Source of the DNA: an uncultured bacterium
GTDB taxonomy: Bacteria; Bacteroidota; Bacteroidia; CAILMK01
Length of the DNA stretch: 53,757 nucleotides
Direction: 5' to 3'
Assembly: GCA_903829945.1 (NCBI GenBank)
Contig: CAIKRV010000088.1
Coordinates: 1-53,757 of the forward strand
Part shown: positions 33,538 to 44,295 of the stretch, piece after piece
Position numbering within the stretch: position 1 is the stretch's first letter
How the letters are laid out: every line of letters starts with the position of its first letter
Position numbers and translations under genes: made by a program
The notes under the pieces: model-generated
The model's input: only the letters and a program-made list of their open reading frames with translations
Databases searched by the model: none
What the model was told of the DNA's origin: nothing

Positions 33538-34611
33538 TTTGGGTCCGAGGTAATATGCTCCCCCGATGCTATTGGAGGTGGCTCCGGTGACACTGGCAAG
33601 CGTATTTATTTTATTTGCGGCACGCAATAACCCTAAGAATCCAAAAATTAGAGCTTCTTTAAAATCAATAATTTGCGCTGAGGGCACAAAAAATAATATG
33701 GCAGTATTCTTTTTTAATGCTTCAACCATAAAGTTATTATGTGCGCCGCCGCCACTTAATAATACCTTTGGATTTTGAGAATGATGTAATAATATTTCCG
33801 AACAAATTTTATTGACAATATGACTGGTAATGGTAGCTAATTTATCTTCCACCGAAATTGGAAAGGCATTGATAAGCGGTAATAATGCATTATACACTTC
33901 GGCCTTATCCAAAGATTTGGGTCCATTTTGTTGATAATAATTCCAAGAGGCTAATTGATTAAGCAGCTCGTCGGATACGACTCCTTGTTTAGCCATTAAG
34001 CCATCTTTATCATAGGAAAAACCTGATATTTCTGCATAATGATTGAGCAATAAATTACATGGGCAAATATCATAAGCCTTCCTGATGCCTTGGTCTGAAA
34101 AGGACATATTGGCAATACCGCCCAAGTTTACACAAAAATCAAAATCAGAAAATAATAATGCATCACCAATAGGCACTAAAGGCGCTCCTTGCCCACCCAG
34201 GCATACATCCAGTTCCCGGAAATTACAGACCACATCTTTCCTTGCAGTAGACGCAATGGCTGCACCACTGCCTAATTGGTAACTTATTCCCTTATCCGGC
34301 GCGTGAAAAATAGTATGCCCATGAGAAGCAATTAATTGGACTTCCTGTTTATTTTCTTCTAGAAAATTTTTACTTAAATTCCCAAGAAAGCAACCATATT
34401 CATGATCTAATAAAAGTAAATCTTTACCACTTAATTGATCTGCATTTCTCAGTCTTTCTTTCCAAGTATTAGAGTAAGAAACACATTTTGAAATAATAAT
34501 TTGGAAGGACCATTTTGAAGATTCTTCCGTAAAATGGCAAACGGCCAAATCCACCCCATCCATGGAGGTACCGGACATTAAACCTAAAACTTGATAATGC
34601 TTTGGAGACAT
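33535..34611 (-). CDS. anmK: Anhydro-N-acetylmuramic acid kinase
   Basis: AnmK hydrolyses the 1,6-anhydro ring and phosphorylates anhydro-MurNAc to MurNAc-6-phosphate during cell-wall recycling. The 358-residue protein opens with the family signature YQVLGLMSGTSMDGVDLAV. It has VQLIASHGHTIFHAP, CVNLGGIANMSF and LLSGGGAHNNFMVEAL, all typical of the ASKHA kinase fold of this family. The start is set at ATG 34611. An in-frame TTG at 34629 would fall inside a TAGTTTTG promoter element. The NagZ-like domain encoded at 48006-50915 would release the anhydro-MurNAc substrate. murQ, the next step, is not in the window. Confidence 0.93.
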   Translation of the reverse strand: MSPKHYQVLGLMSGTSMDGVDLAVCHFTEESSKWSFQIIISKCVSYSNTWKERLRNADQLSGKDLLLLDHEYGCFLGNLSKNFLEENKQEVQLIASHGHTIFHAPDKGISYQLGSGAAIASTARKDVVCNFRELDVCLGGQGAPLVPIGDALLFSDFDFCVNLGGIANMSFSDQGIRKAYDICPCNLLLNHYAEISGFSYDKDGLMAKQGVVSDELLNQLASWNYYQQNGPKSLDKAEVYNALLPLINAFPISVEDKLATITSHIVNKICSEILLHHSQNPKVLLSGGGAHNNFMVEALKKNTAILFFVPSAQIIDFKEALIFGFLGLLRAANKINTLASVTGATSNSIGGAYYLGPK

Positions 34612-34626
34612 AATAATATTCTGGTT

Positions 34627-34634
34627 CAAAACTA
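34627..34634 (-). promoter_or_regulatory. -7 promoter element of anmK
   Basis: On the minus strand this reads TAGTTTTG, exact to TAnnTTTG, 15 bases before ATG 34611. A TTG on the same strand (forward 34658-34660) lies 23 bp upstream, slightly long. Confidence 0.55.
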
Positions 34635-34746
34635 GGAATTTAAAGCAAGATATAATTCAATGCTAAAATTTAGGTCAAAAGTAACCCATCCCCTAATGAT
34701 GGAGCAATTAAACAAATAGTGCTAATGAATAAATTTAGAACCTTAT

Positions 34747-34845
34747 TTACTGGTTCTGTTTACCGTGCAACAAATAAGCGGTACCAAAAACGACCAATAA
34801 TACCACGACTACCGCTGCAACGATGTAAATTGCGTAACTTTCCAT
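34747..34845 (-). CDS. 32-residue single-span membrane peptide
   Basis: A short reading frame starts at ATG 34845-34843 and stops at TAA 34749-34747. The product is MESYAIYIVAAVVVVLL followed by VVFGTAYLLHGKQNQ. Residues 5-25 form one clear membrane span, and the polar C-terminus carries a Lys and a His. The combination of ATG start, perfect hydrophobic span and polar ends is unlikely by chance in an AT-rich gap. It lies in the 300-base gap between anmK and the aminopeptidase gene; the rest of that gap shows no other feature. Small single-span proteins often sit in respiratory or stress complexes, but nothing here identifies the partner. Confidence 0.6.
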   Translation of the reverse strand: MESYAIYIVAAVVVVLLVVFGTAYLLHGKQNQ

Positions 34846-34930
34846 AATATTATTATTTAAGGTAAATTTACAATAATTTTAGATATACCAAACTTTTTAG
34901 CAATTATTTTAAAAATATATTTTTCGTTAT

Positions 34931-37375
34931 ATGTACAAACATCTATTAACTTTTAGTTTATTACTACTTTCATTTACAGCAACTCATGCGCAAACCAATG
35001 CCACTTATAAATGCTATTTAAATGACCCAAGTGCAAGACCTAGAGAACATAACGTTGATATGGAGCGAATGATTTTGGATGTGAGATTTAAACCGGAACA
35101 AGGATTAGTTATTGGTCAGGTAAAATATACTTTTACGCCCATTAGACAAAGTATTGATAGTCTTTTTCTAGATGCCCCGGAAATCAAAATATCCAAAGTG
35201 ATGTTGGATCAAGAAGCTTGTAGTTTTACTAGCACAAAAGAAGGCATTACTTTACACTTTAAGCGCAGTTTAGTTTGGAATTCAAAACATAGTATAACCA
35301 TAGACTATGAAGCAAGCCCCAAAAAAGGCATCTATTTTATAGGTTGGGATGACCCTAAAGGTAAAAGCAGGAAACAAATTTGGACCCAAGGAGAAGGCGT
35401 AGATAACCGCTATTGGATTCCTTCATATGATGATCCGGATGATAAATTAATTACTGAAGAAATAGTTAGAATGGATAAAAAGTATAAAGTACTTGGTAAT
35501 GGTAAATTAATATCCGGCATTGAAAATAATGACGGCACGAAAACCTGGCATTATGCAATGAGTCATCCAATGGCATTTTACTTGGTGATGTTGGGCATTG
35601 GAGAATACGAAATAGCAAATGGAAAAGCCACTGACGGTACACCGCTTTTTATGTGGTATTATGCTGATAAAAAAGAAGCATTAGAACCAACTTATCGTTA
35701 TACTGCTCAGATTATGGATTTTCTAGAAAAAGAAACCGGGGTTAAATATCCTTGGGAAAGCTATGGGCAAATTCCGGTTCAAAATTTTCTTTACGGTGCT
35801 ATGGAAAATACAACAGCTACGATTTTTGGCGATTTTTATTATGTAGATAAAAGAGAATTTTTAGACCGCAATTATATTGGAGTTAATGCACATGAAATGG
35901 CCCACCAATGGTTCGGTGATTTTATTACAGCAAGAGGACCAAAAGATATTTGGTTGCAGGAAAGTTTTGCTACGCATTATTCCAAACTTGCACTCCATCA
36001 TTTAATGGGCGAAGATTATTATCAATGGGATAAACGTAATGAGGCAAATACTGCCTTAGCCTTAGGTAAGGAAAACAAAAATCCGATCGTTTATACAGGT
36101 GCAGGTACCGGAAGAATTTATCAAAAAGGCTCTTTTGTTCTGGATATGTTAAAATATGTGGTGGGTAAAGAAGATTATGACAGAACGCTCACTTATTACC
36201 TCAATAAACATGCTTACGGCAGCGTGGAAACTTATGATTTATATATTGCATTTCATGATGTTTTGGGCTTAAACTTGGATTGGTTTTTTGATGAATGGTT
36301 GTATAGAGGCGGAGAACCCGAATATAAAGTTAGCTTCCTGCAAGAACCTGCTCATAGCCTTACTTTAGTAAATATTACACAAGTACAAGAACGAAATGAA
36401 GTGAGCGGTTTATTTAAAATGCCAATTGTTGTAGAGGTTCATTATATGGATGGAACATTTACTACCCAAAGGGAAATTGTGGAAAATGAAAATCACATAA
36501 TGCGTATTCCTAATTATGGTAATAAACCAATTGACTTTATTTTATTTGATCCGAACAGTAATATTTTAAAGAAGGTAAATTTTGAAAAACCTTATGCCAT
36601 GCTGGAAGGACAATTGATGCATGCGCAAAATATGATAGATAAATATGACGCTTTATTAGCCCTGCGCGATTTTCCAATGGTTCAAAAAAAACAAGCATTA
36701 TTAAAAGCTTATGCCAAAGAAAATTTTCATGCATTGAGATCTGAAATTTTATCCCAACTGATTGACGAAAAAGATCAGGAATGTATTGGATTAATCAATA
36801 GTGCTTTGCATGATAAGGAAGTAAAAGTACGTTTGGCTACTTTACAAAATATTAAGAAAATTAATACCAATTATCTAAGTAGTTGTCAGGATCTATTAGG
36901 AGACTCCTCTTATAAAGTTGTAGAAACAGCCTTTCTGAAATTATGTAATGATGATCCGAATTCAGTTGATAAATATTTAGCAAAAACAGATTTGCAATAT
37001 GGCCCGGATAAAAGTTTAAGAATTGAATGGATAAAAAGAAAATACCTCACAAATTTAGAGAGAAAAAATACTGATGCCTCAGGCACAATGGCATTAAAAG
37101 AGTTAATTGAATATGCCTCCTCATCCTATGAATTTAGAACCAGGGTATGTGCCATTAAAGGTTTACAAAGCCTGAACTATTTGAATGAGGAAGCTGTTGG
37201 CTATATACTGGATGCATATTTATCCAATAATGGCAGATTGAGCGGGCCGGCCGGAGAGACTTTAAGTTATTTTGTTAAACAAGATTGGTTTAAAAAATTA
37301 ATTACGGAATACGCCAAAAGTAAAGTTTGGGAAGAATGGCAAAAAAATAAATTATCAGGCATCATTAAATTATGA
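34931..37375 (+). CDS. M1-family zinc aminopeptidase, exported
   Basis: A zinc metallo-aminopeptidase of the M1 (gluzincin) family that trims N-terminal residues from peptides. An N-terminal signal (residues 1-20, ending THAQ) sends the 814-residue protein to the periplasm or surface. Visible active-site parts are the GAMEN motif (289-293), HEMAH (His321, Glu322, His325) and the third ligand Glu344 in LQESFATHY. After the catalytic domain comes a beta-rich segment and a helical, HEAT-like C-terminal region. No T9SS CTD is present. Its stop overlaps the next start by 4 bases (ATGA), so the START-domain protein is translationally coupled. Confidence 0.93.
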   Translation: MYKHLLTFSLLLLSFTATHAQTNATYKCYLNDPSARPREHNVDMERMILDVRFKPEQGLVIGQVKYTFTPIRQSIDSLFLDAPEIKISKVMLDQEACSFTSTKEGITLHFKRSLVWNSKHSITIDYEASPKKGIYFIGWDDPKGKSRKQIWTQGEGVDNRYWIPSYDDPDDKLITEEIVRMDKKYKVLGNGKLISGIENNDGTKTWHYAMSHPMAFYLVMLGIGEYEIANGKATDGTPLFMWYYADKKEALEPTYRYTAQIMDFLEKETGVKYPWESYGQIPVQNFLYGAMENTTATIFGDFYYVDKREFLDRNYIGVNAHEMAHQWFGDFITARGPKDIWLQESFATHYSKLALHHLMGEDYYQWDKRNEANTALALGKENKNPIVYTGAGTGRIYQKGSFVLDMLKYVVGKEDYDRTLTYYLNKHAYGSVETYDLYIAFHDVLGLNLDWFFDEWLYRGGEPEYKVSFLQEPAHSLTLVNITQVQERNEVSGLFKMPIVVEVHYMDGTFTTQREIVENENHIMRIPNYGNKPIDFILFDPNSNILKKVNFEKPYAMLEGQLMHAQNMIDKYDALLALRDFPMVQKKQALLKAYAKENFHALRSEILSQLIDEKDQECIGLINSALHDKEVKVRLATLQNIKKINTNYLSSCQDLLGDSSYKVVETAFLKLCNDDPNSVDKYLAKTDLQYGPDKSLRIEWIKRKYLTNLERKNTDASGTMALKELIEYASSSYEFRTRVCAIKGLQSLNYLNEEAVGYILDAYLSNNGRLSGPAGETLSYFVKQDWFKKLITEYAKSKVWEEWQKNKLSGIIKL

Positions 37376-38031
37376 TTCGATGTACACCGCATAAAATATT
37401 TTGGGTTATAAGCTTCTTATTACTCTTTTTACCTTGTTATGCGGGCAAAAGTGAAACTTGGAAATTAGTTAAAAATAAAGATGGTATTAAAGTTTATACC
37501 AGGAGCATCAGTAATAGTGATCTTAATGAACTGAAAGCAGAAATATTGGTGCATTCCAGTCTAAATGCGATTATGGCTTTATTAAGAGATATTCCAAATT
37601 TTAAAGATTGGGTATATCATTGCAAAGAATCGCATGAATTAAAGAAAACCGGTAATGAAGTATATTATTATCAATATACTTCGGTGCCCTTTCCCATCAG
37701 TGATCGTGACTTGATCATCCATTCGTCATGGAGTCAAGATGAACATACCAAAGTTATTTATATTAATGGTGAAGGACATCCAAATTTTATACCGGCTAAA
37801 AAAGGTGTGGTGCGCATTCAAAAATTTAAAAGTCGATGGAATTTAGTCCCAAAAGGCAAAGGAGAAGTATTGATAGAATATGAAATCAGTGTAGATCCGG
37901 CAGGGTGGGTTCCTTCGTGGTTGGTAAATTTAAGTGCTGTGGAAGGGCCCTATGAAACATGCAAAAATCTCAGAAATATATTGAAGTCAGCAAAATATAC
38001 TAATGCACAACATGTAGTCAAGGAATTTTAA
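37372..38031 (+). CDS. Exported START-domain lipid-binding protein
   Basis: A 219-residue protein with a signal peptide (1-24, ending CYAG) and one START domain over nearly all the rest: TWKLVKNKDGIKVYTRS, ELKAEILVHSSLNAIMALLRD, FKDWVYHCKESHELK, SVPFPISDRDLI and NLVPKGKGEVLIEYEISVDPAGWVPSWLVN. START folds hold a hydrophobic ligand, usually a lipid, in a closed pocket. Exported bacterial examples have no settled role. Its coupling to the aminopeptidase gene may be only for expression. The ligand cannot be predicted. Confidence 0.88.
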   Translation: MIRCTPHKIFWVISFLLLFLPCYAGKSETWKLVKNKDGIKVYTRSISNSDLNELKAEILVHSSLNAIMALLRDIPNFKDWVYHCKESHELKKTGNEVYYYQYTSVPFPISDRDLIIHSSWSQDEHTKVIYINGEGHPNFIPAKKGVVRIQKFKSRWNLVPKGKGEVLIEYEISVDPAGWVPSWLVNLSAVEGPYETCKNLRNILKSAKYTNAQHVVKEF

Positions 38032-38057
38032 AAATAATTGATTTTTTTTCAAGAAAA

Positions 38058-38089
38058 TTTGACATTTTAAAAAAATCATTGTAATTTAG
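38058..38089 (+). promoter_or_regulatory. Promoter of the SirB1-like gene
   Basis: TTTG at 38058-38061 and TAATTTAG at 38082-38089 are 20 bp apart; the -7 part differs from TAnnTTTG at one base. A GTG at 38089 overlaps the element, so translation more likely starts at ATG 38110, 20 bases later. Confidence 0.55.
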
Positions 38090-38109
38090 TGTTCCATTTT
38101 TTGCCCATT

Positions 38110-39024
38110 ATGATGAACTCCGGTGAACTAAACTCGCTTATCTCCTTGTTGGATGACATGGATGAAGAAATCATTTCCCATGTTACGGAAAAATTATTAA
38201 CTTATGGACAAGACATCCTTCCATTATTGGAAGATCGATATTTGACTGAACCGGAAAAATCAGTTCAATTAAAAATTCATTTTATTATTGATAAGATTCA
38301 TTTTTCACAACTCAAAAGGGAGTTAGTACAATGGGCGGAAAGCGGAGGAAATGATTTATTTGAAGGGATTTATTTGGTTTCAAAATTTCGTTATCCGGAA
38401 TTAAATAAACAAAGTCTTAATAATCAAATTGACAAAATAAAACTGGATGCTTGGTTGGAACTAAATTTTCAATTGTCCCCATTAGATAAGGTTCGAATTT
38501 TAAATTATATTTTCTATGATTTGCATGGAATGAAGGGGAATTCAGAGAATTATCATTCACCTGATAATTCTTTTATCAATAAAGTATTGGAAACAAAAAA
38601 TGGTAACCCAATTTCTTTGGCTATTTTATATTCAATTATCGCTCAACGACTCAATATTCCAATTTTTGGGGTGAATTTGCCACAACATTTTGTCCTCGCC
38701 TACAGAGATGATTCTAAATTAAAAACCGATAATTCATATAAGGGAAATGCGTATTTAAACTATCAAACCGGCGGGGAGGTAATTTTTTACATTAATGCTT
38801 TCAATAGAGGAGCCATATTCAGTAAATGGAATGTTGACCAATTCCTTAAACAATTAAATATTCCATCAGCAGATTTTTATTATTTGCCTTGTTCAAATGT
38901 CGATATTATATTGAGAGTATTCAGAAATCTTAGTTTTGCCTATGAAAAACTAAATGATCACCCTAGAATGGATGCGATTAAAGAATTATCCTTGCTATTG
39001 CAACCTTATGCATTAATTATTTAA
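38110..39024 (+). CDS. SirB1-like protein (transglutaminase-like fold)
   Basis: A 304-residue soluble protein. The N-terminal third is helical (ELNSLISLLDDMDEEIISHVTEKLL). Residues about 140-235 match the SirB1 N-terminal/transglutaminase-like domain: NFQLSPLDKVRILNYIFYD, NKVLETKNGNPISLAILYSIIAQRLNIPIFGVNLPQHFVLAY. In classic SirB1 proteins a second TPR-rich part follows; here a short helical C-terminus ends in YALII. The Cys of active transglutaminases is not present at the GNPISLA position, so catalysis is doubtful. The start is ATG 38110 or 38113. It converges on the SRPBCC gene with an 8-base gap. Confidence 0.85.
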   Translation: MMNSGELNSLISLLDDMDEEIISHVTEKLLTYGQDILPLLEDRYLTEPEKSVQLKIHFIIDKIHFSQLKRELVQWAESGGNDLFEGIYLVSKFRYPELNKQSLNNQIDKIKLDAWLELNFQLSPLDKVRILNYIFYDLHGMKGNSENYHSPDNSFINKVLETKNGNPISLAILYSIIAQRLNIPIFGVNLPQHFVLAYRDDSKLKTDNSYKGNAYLNYQTGGEVIFYINAFNRGAIFSKWNVDQFLKQLNIPSADFYYLPCSNVDIILRVFRNLSFAYEKLNDHPRMDAIKELSLLLQPYALII

Positions 39025-39032
39025 TAGGATTA

Positions 39033-39428
39033 TTAACCGCCTATAGTTTGCCTAAGCTTTTCTACGCTTACATTATAAATCATCTGCGATTCATTTATAG
39101 AGGCTTCTTCTTCAAAATCAGTAATAATTAATGCCACATCACCGGTAAGATCGTCTTGATCAATTTCAAAAGAAAAGTATTCCTCCGGCCCTTTATTAAG
39201 CCATTGAAACTTTACAAATTTATTCATGCGCTTACTTAATAATTTAGCCTTCTCCTCACTGCCTTCCCATTCAAAAGTAAAAATATCTCCATTTAAGCGC
39301 ACATCATCAGCAAACCATTCGGAAAGTCCGGAGGGAGAACTGATATAAGTATATAGAAATTCCGGACTGGACTTAATCATAAATTCCATCGAGAATTTAG
39401 TTCGTACTACAACGGCAGATTTCTTCAT
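39033..39428 (-). CDS. START-like SRPBCC (AHSA1-type) domain protein
   Basis: A 131-residue soluble protein of the Bacteroidota START-like group in the SRPBCC superfamily. The sequence runs FSMEFMIKSSPEFLYTYISSPSGLSEWFADDV, then DIFTFEWEGSEEKAKLL and LIITDFEEEASI; the SGLSEWFADDV helix is diagnostic. The fold encloses a hydrophobic pocket. No ligand is known for this group. It is last in a minus-strand run after nrnA (107-base gap), so joint transcription is uncertain. Confidence 0.85.
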   Translation of the reverse strand: MKKSAVVVRTKFSMEFMIKSSPEFLYTYISSPSGLSEWFADDVRLNGDIFTFEWEGSEEKAKLLSKRMNKFVKFQWLNKGPEEYFSFEIDQDDLTGDVALIITDFEEEASINESQMIYNVSVEKLRQTIGG

Positions 39429-39535
39429 AAAAATACTATTAAAGTATGTGTTCCTTTAGCTTAACTCCTATTTCCTTAAAACCTCTAATGCCCGCCCCAA
39501 ATATAAGTGAAAAATCAAACTTGGGAACATTTAAT

Positions 39536-40546
39536 CTAATTATTCAATAATAATATTTCAAATTCCTTAACGGCTTCTTCAAACTTGGCAATAGTTTGTT
39601 GCAAATTCTCATAAGAGGTACCACCGGCTGCATTAATATGCCCACCCCCATGAAAATACTTCTTAGCAATTTCATTGACCGGGAAATTACCTTTAGACCT
39701 TAAGGATAATTTTACTACTTTATCACGTTCTACAATAAGTGCACCCACCACTGTTTCACTTAAACTCATGGTATAATTTACTAAACCCTCAGTGTCTCCG
39801 GTTAAAATATTGTATTGACGAAGTTCTTCCTTATTTACGCTAATATAGGCCGCTCGAAATTTGGGGAGAATAACCAGTTTTTCCTTAATACAATGACCAA
39901 AAAATCGAAGCTGACTTTCTTTCATCGTATCATAAATATTTCTATGAATCATGGTATGATCCATACCGGTACTCATTAAATGAGCAGTGATTAAATGAAC
40001 CTGCGGACTTACATTGCTGTATTGAAAAGAACCTGAATCGGTCATAATTCCGGTATATAAGCAAATGGCCATATTTTTATCAATGATGGCTTCATCTCCC
40101 AATAGTCCGATAAATTTATAAACTAATTCTGCCGTGGCACAAGCTTCCGGATTCCATAACCGATAATCTTCAAAACCTTCAGGCTCTAAATGATGATCAA
40201 TCATAATTTTTTTGGCCGGACTTAGGCGAATACTTTCGCCCATATCTTCAATTCGACCTAAATTATTGAAATCCAGGCAAAAAATTAGCTCAGCTTGGTC
40301 AATATACTTTTGAATCCCCTTTTTATTTTCTTCCCAAATTAAAACGGAAGGATTTCCAGGCATCCAATGCAAATAAACACCATAATCGGTTGGAGAAACC
40401 ACAATGGGATCATGGCCTTTAGCCATTAAATAAAAATATAAAGCTAAAGCAGAACCTAAAGCATCGCCATCCGGCTTGCGATGCATCGTAACTAAAACCT
40501 TACGAGGTTCACTTAGAAGTGTTTTGATTTCGTCAATTCCCTGCAT
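39536..40546 (-). CDS. nrnA: DHH-family phosphoesterase, NrnA-like
   Basis: A bifunctional oligoribonuclease and pAp phosphatase of the DHH/DHHA1 family, which degrades nanoRNA to nucleotides and recycles 3'-phosphoadenosine 5'-phosphate. The 336-residue sequence shows HRKPDGDALGS (His22, Asp26, Asp28), CLDFNNLGRI and the DHH triad in IDHHLEPEGF for Mn binding. The C-terminal DHHA1 motif GGGHINAAGG is also present. Genuine Orn is rare in Bacteroidota, so NrnA is expected to be important. It is preceded by csaA (62-base gap) on the same strand. Confidence 0.93.
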   Translation of the reverse strand: MQGIDEIKTLLSEPRKVLVTMHRKPDGDALGSALALYFYLMAKGHDPIVVSPTDYGVYLHWMPGNPSVLIWEENKKGIQKYIDQAELIFCLDFNNLGRIEDMGESIRLSPAKKIMIDHHLEPEGFEDYRLWNPEACATAELVYKFIGLLGDEAIIDKNMAICLYTGIMTDSGSFQYSNVSPQVHLITAHLMSTGMDHTMIHRNIYDTMKESQLRFFGHCIKEKLVILPKFRAAYISVNKEELRQYNILTGDTEGLVNYTMSLSETVVGALIVERDKVVKLSLRSKGNFPVNEIAKKYFHGGGHINAAGGTSYENLQQTIAKFEEAVKEFEILLLNN

Positions 40547-40608
40547 TTAAGTTATTTTCACTGCAAATAAACTTAAATAAATACTGAAAAAAGAATTTCG
40601 ATAAAATT

Positions 40609-40950
40609 CTATGCTAATCGGGTGCCATTAGGCACCAGACTCTCGGGCTGTGCCAGGATTACCCTACCCTTCTCTAGTATAAAACCGGTAATCAACACTT
40701 CCGAGATAAAATCAGCAACTTGCTTTGGCGGGAAATTACATACACAAATTACTTGTTTATCAATTAATTCAGTCATTGAATATTGGATTGTAATTTGAGC
40801 ACTGGAGGCTTTTATGCCTAATTCAGGACCCAAATCCACCCAAACCTTATATGCCTTTTTGACGGCTTTCGGAAAATCTTCCACGCCTACGATAGTTCCT
40901 ACCCTAAGATCAACTTTATCAAAATCATTCCAAGCAATAGTTGCAGCCAT
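40609..40950 (-). CDS. csaA: tRNA-binding domain protein, CsaA-like
   Basis: A 113-residue OB-fold protein of the CsaA/Trbp111 type. Its motif order is typical: WNDFDKVDLRVGTIV, then KKAYKVWVDLGPELGIKASSAQI, QVICVCNFPPKQVADFISEVLITGF and the end VILAQPESLVPNGTRLA. The family binds the tRNA outer corner, and Bacillus CsaA was described as a secretion chaperone; which role applies here is open. It starts 10 bases after the peroxiredoxin stop, so the two are probably in one operon. Confidence 0.92.
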   Translation of the reverse strand: MAATIAWNDFDKVDLRVGTIVGVEDFPKAVKKAYKVWVDLGPELGIKASSAQITIQYSMTELIDKQVICVCNFPPKQVADFISEVLITGFILEKGRVILAQPESLVPNGTRLA

Positions 40951-40960
40951 GATATACCGC

Positions 40961-41434
40961 TTAATTCAAATCTTTAAGAACTTTTAATGCTTCTTGCACA
41001 TGCTTTTGAGGTTGAATTTGCGAGTTGAAAACATGCATTATTTTACCGTTTTTATCAACTACATAAGTTACCCGACCCGGAATAAATCCAAAAGCACTTG
41101 GCACCCCGAATAAATTTCGAACCTTACCCCCTAAATCGCTCAGCAAAGTAAAAGGCAAATGGTGCTTATTTTGAAATTCTTTATGTGAATCAATGGTATC
41201 AGATGAAATACCGATTACTTCTGCACCGGCTTCCGTAAATTTCTCATATTCATCTCTAAAAGAACAAGATTCCATCGTACATCCCAGGGTATTATCACGG
41301 GGATAAAAATAAAGAACTAAACTCTTGTTTCCCAAATATTTACTAATACTAACTTCATTACCGTCTTGGTCGCTTAAGCTAAATTCAGGAATAAAGTCTC
41401 CTTTCAGTAGTCGTTTATTAAGTGCAGTTTTCAT
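40961..41434 (-). CDS. bcp: Peroxiredoxin, BCP/PrxQ type
   Basis: A thiol peroxidase that reduces hydrogen peroxide and organic peroxides, using thioredoxin. The 157-residue protein has the peroxidatic Cys52 in PRDNTLGCT and the resolving Cys57 in CTMESC, the five-residue spacing of atypical two-Cys BCP enzymes. The usual Pro before GCT is Leu here (TLGC instead of TPGC), a conservative change next to the active site. It begins a minus-strand group (bcp-csaA-nrnA) and faces the ABC-F gene across a gap with a perfect 12-bp inverted repeat overlapping its promoter. Confidence 0.93.
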   Translation of the reverse strand: MKTALNKRLLKGDFIPEFSLSDQDGNEVSISKYLGNKSLVLYFYPRDNTLGCTMESCSFRDEYEKFTEAGAEVIGISSDTIDSHKEFQNKHHLPFTLLSDLGGKVRNLFGVPSAFGFIPGRVTYVVDKNGKIMHVFNSQIQPQKHVQEALKVLKDLN

Positions 41435-41504
41435 ATTTCAGCAATTTTAATATTTCAATTCAATAATAAGGGTTAAACAGCAAAATTGATACCTAAAATA
41501 AAAA

Positions 41505-41512
41505 CAAAATTA
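41505..41512 (-). promoter_or_regulatory. -7 promoter element of the bcp operon
   Basis: On the minus strand this reads TAATTTTG, exact to TAnnTTTG, about 70 bases before ATG 41434. The expected -33 zone lies inside the adjacent inverted repeat. Confidence 0.5.
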
Positions 41513-41541
41513 GCAGTTAAAATGGAACTTTTTAACTGCTA
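41511..41541. promoter_or_regulatory. Perfect 12-bp inverted repeat between bcp and the ABC-F gene (candidate operator)
   Basis: TAGCAGTTAAAA (41511-41522) and TTTTAACTGCTA (41530-41541) are exact reverse complements around a 7-base loop. A further partial copy, CAGTTAAA, lies just downstream. The repeat covers the region from the edge of the bcp -7 element back across its -33 position. No long T-run follows, so it looks more like an operator than a terminator. Confidence 0.55.
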
Positions 41542-41594
41542 TTTCAGTTAAAGCCGATAATTCCGTCTAAAAGCATTAAATCCTTATTATTTAG

Positions 41595-44139
<2,545 letters not shown>

Positions 44140-44295
44140 AAATTATTATATATTAACATTTTACCATATGTTTTAACTAAATATCCTTACATTTAAATAA
44201 TTAAACAAAAAATACATGTAATTTAAATAGCCTAACTAAGGTTTTAAAGAAACATTGTATATTCGTATTTTTAAAACAAACTTATATAATTTTAT

